Source: Qaidamihabitans albus (GTDB lineage: Bacteria > Actinomycetota > Actinomycetes > Mycobacteriales > Pseudonocardiaceae). Taken from it: a stretch of 64,000 bases of DNA. Below, in pieces: positions 63,601 to 64,000 of the stretch; the stretch's first letter is position 1; each line of letters begins with the position of its first letter. Made by a program: the position numbers and the translations under genes. The stretch lies in assembly GCF_016464705.1 (NCBI RefSeq), contig NZ_JAEHOB010000012.1, positions 62,001 to 126,000 of the forward strand. Direction: 5' to 3'. The notes under the pieces were generated by a model. It had not been told where the DNA came from, made no database searches, and saw only the letters and a list, made by a program, of their open reading frames with translations.

Positions 63601-64000
63601 ATGGCCATCACAGCGGTCAGAATCGACAAACCCGAAGATCTCAACGTGATCGTCGGGCAGGCCCACTTCATCAAGACGGTCGAGGACCTGCATGAAGCCC
63701 TCGCTGGTACCAGCCCACACCTGCGCTTCGGGTTGGCGTTCTGCGAAGCGTCCGGGCCCCGGCTCATCCGCCACTCGGGGAACGACCCCGAATTGACCGA
63801 GCTCGCGATCAAGAACGCGCAGGCGATCGGAGCCGGCCACTCGTTCATCGTGTTCCTGCGCGAAGGCTACCCCGTCAACGTGCTGGGAGCCATCAAACAG
63901 GTCCCCGAGGTGTGCACCATCTTCTGCGCCACCGCCAACACCGTCGAGCTCATCATCGCCAGCACCGGGCTCGGGCGCGGCATCGTCGGCGTCATCGACG
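63601..64000 (+). CDS. adenosine-specific kinase-like protein (3' end beyond window)
   Basis: ATG 63601, open to the window edge: 133 codons of about 160 expected. Starts MAITAVRIDKPEDLNVIVGQ, continues QAHFIKTVEDLHEALAGT, LRFGLAFCEASGPRLIRHSG, GHSFIVFLREGYPVNVLGAI, ending in ASTGLGRGIVGVID, a close fit to the small adenosine-specific kinase family (PF04008) known from archaea and bacteria. No strong ribosome site. Divergent from the stress operon and beside its box, so probably induced with it. Confidence 0.85.
   Translation, partial: MAITAVRIDKPEDLNVIVGQAHFIKTVEDLHEALAGTSPHLRFGLAFCEASGPRLIRHSGNDPELTELAIKNAQAIGAGHSFIVFLREGYPVNVLGAIKQVPEVCTIFCATANTVELIIASTGLGRGIVGVID

Overview
The window is high-GC DNA from a mycothiol-using actinobacterium. 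Gene style (GTG/TTG starts, 4-bp stop/start overlaps), two mycothiol-type enzymes (29-30.6 kb), an Rv1733c-like membrane protein and an EACC1/caspase pair suggest a Pseudonocardiales-like organism; genus is not claimed. No rRNA, tRNA or CRISPR array was recognised.

Region A (1-17.3 kb) is aromatic and amine catabolism. After the tail of a ferredoxin reductase comes a tightly packed homoprotocatechuate operon: an FAH-RraA fusion, a DapA-superfamily lyase, an HpaE-type dehydrogenase, an extradiol homoprotocatechuate 2,3-dioxygenase with its active-site residues visible, and a GntR/FCD regulator. Next is a monoamine cluster: a Tat-exported amidohydrolase, MoaF, an APC permease, two SDRs, an aldehyde dehydrogenase, a copper/TPQ amine oxidase and a divergent FeaR-like AraC regulator. 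Amine oxidase plus aldehyde dehydrogenase would turn tyramine or dopamine into (di)hydroxyphenylacetate; dopamine would give the dioxygenase substrate directly.

Region B (17.3-34 kb): a caspase-Sel1 protein with a small EACC1-type partner (putative conflict system); a seven-gene minus-strand catabolic operon of unknown substrate (MHS permease, alpha/beta hydrolase, ALDH, beta-hydroxyacid dehydrogenase-like protein, MBL hydrolase, TcuA-like flavoprotein, GntR) with matching GTATAY-N4-GTATRC operators at both ends; a TetR/DsbA-like/mycothiol-isomerase operon; a methyltransferase, and an XRE-cupin regulator beside a thioredoxin-reductase-like flavoprotein.

Region C (34-56 kb) is full of decay: broken MFS, class III aminotransferase, MBL hydrolase, IS256 transposase, alpha/beta hydrolase, arginine deiminase, APC antiporter, second P-type ATPase, SulP, DoxX, PEP synthase and a second Hsp20. 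Between them lie intact genes: acyl-CoA ligase, PDH-like E1alpha/E1beta/E2 plus an acyl carrier protein, carbamate kinase, P-type ATPase, GAPDH, Rip3-like protease and Hsp20.

Region D (56-64 kb) is one compact minus-strand operon joining glycogen/disaccharide enzymes (debranching enzyme, GT4, GH65) with stress proteins (USP, Zn ribbon, HPF/RaiA-like, Rv1733c-like), and a divergent adenosine-specific kinase.

Regions C and D share a 14-bp near-palindrome of the type GGGWCYTTnGnCCC, 36-91 nt upstream of about nine genes or remnants. It resembles the mycobacterial DosR (hypoxia/dormancy) box, and many gene families match DosR-regulon members. The best reading is a partly decayed hypoxia/dormancy island.
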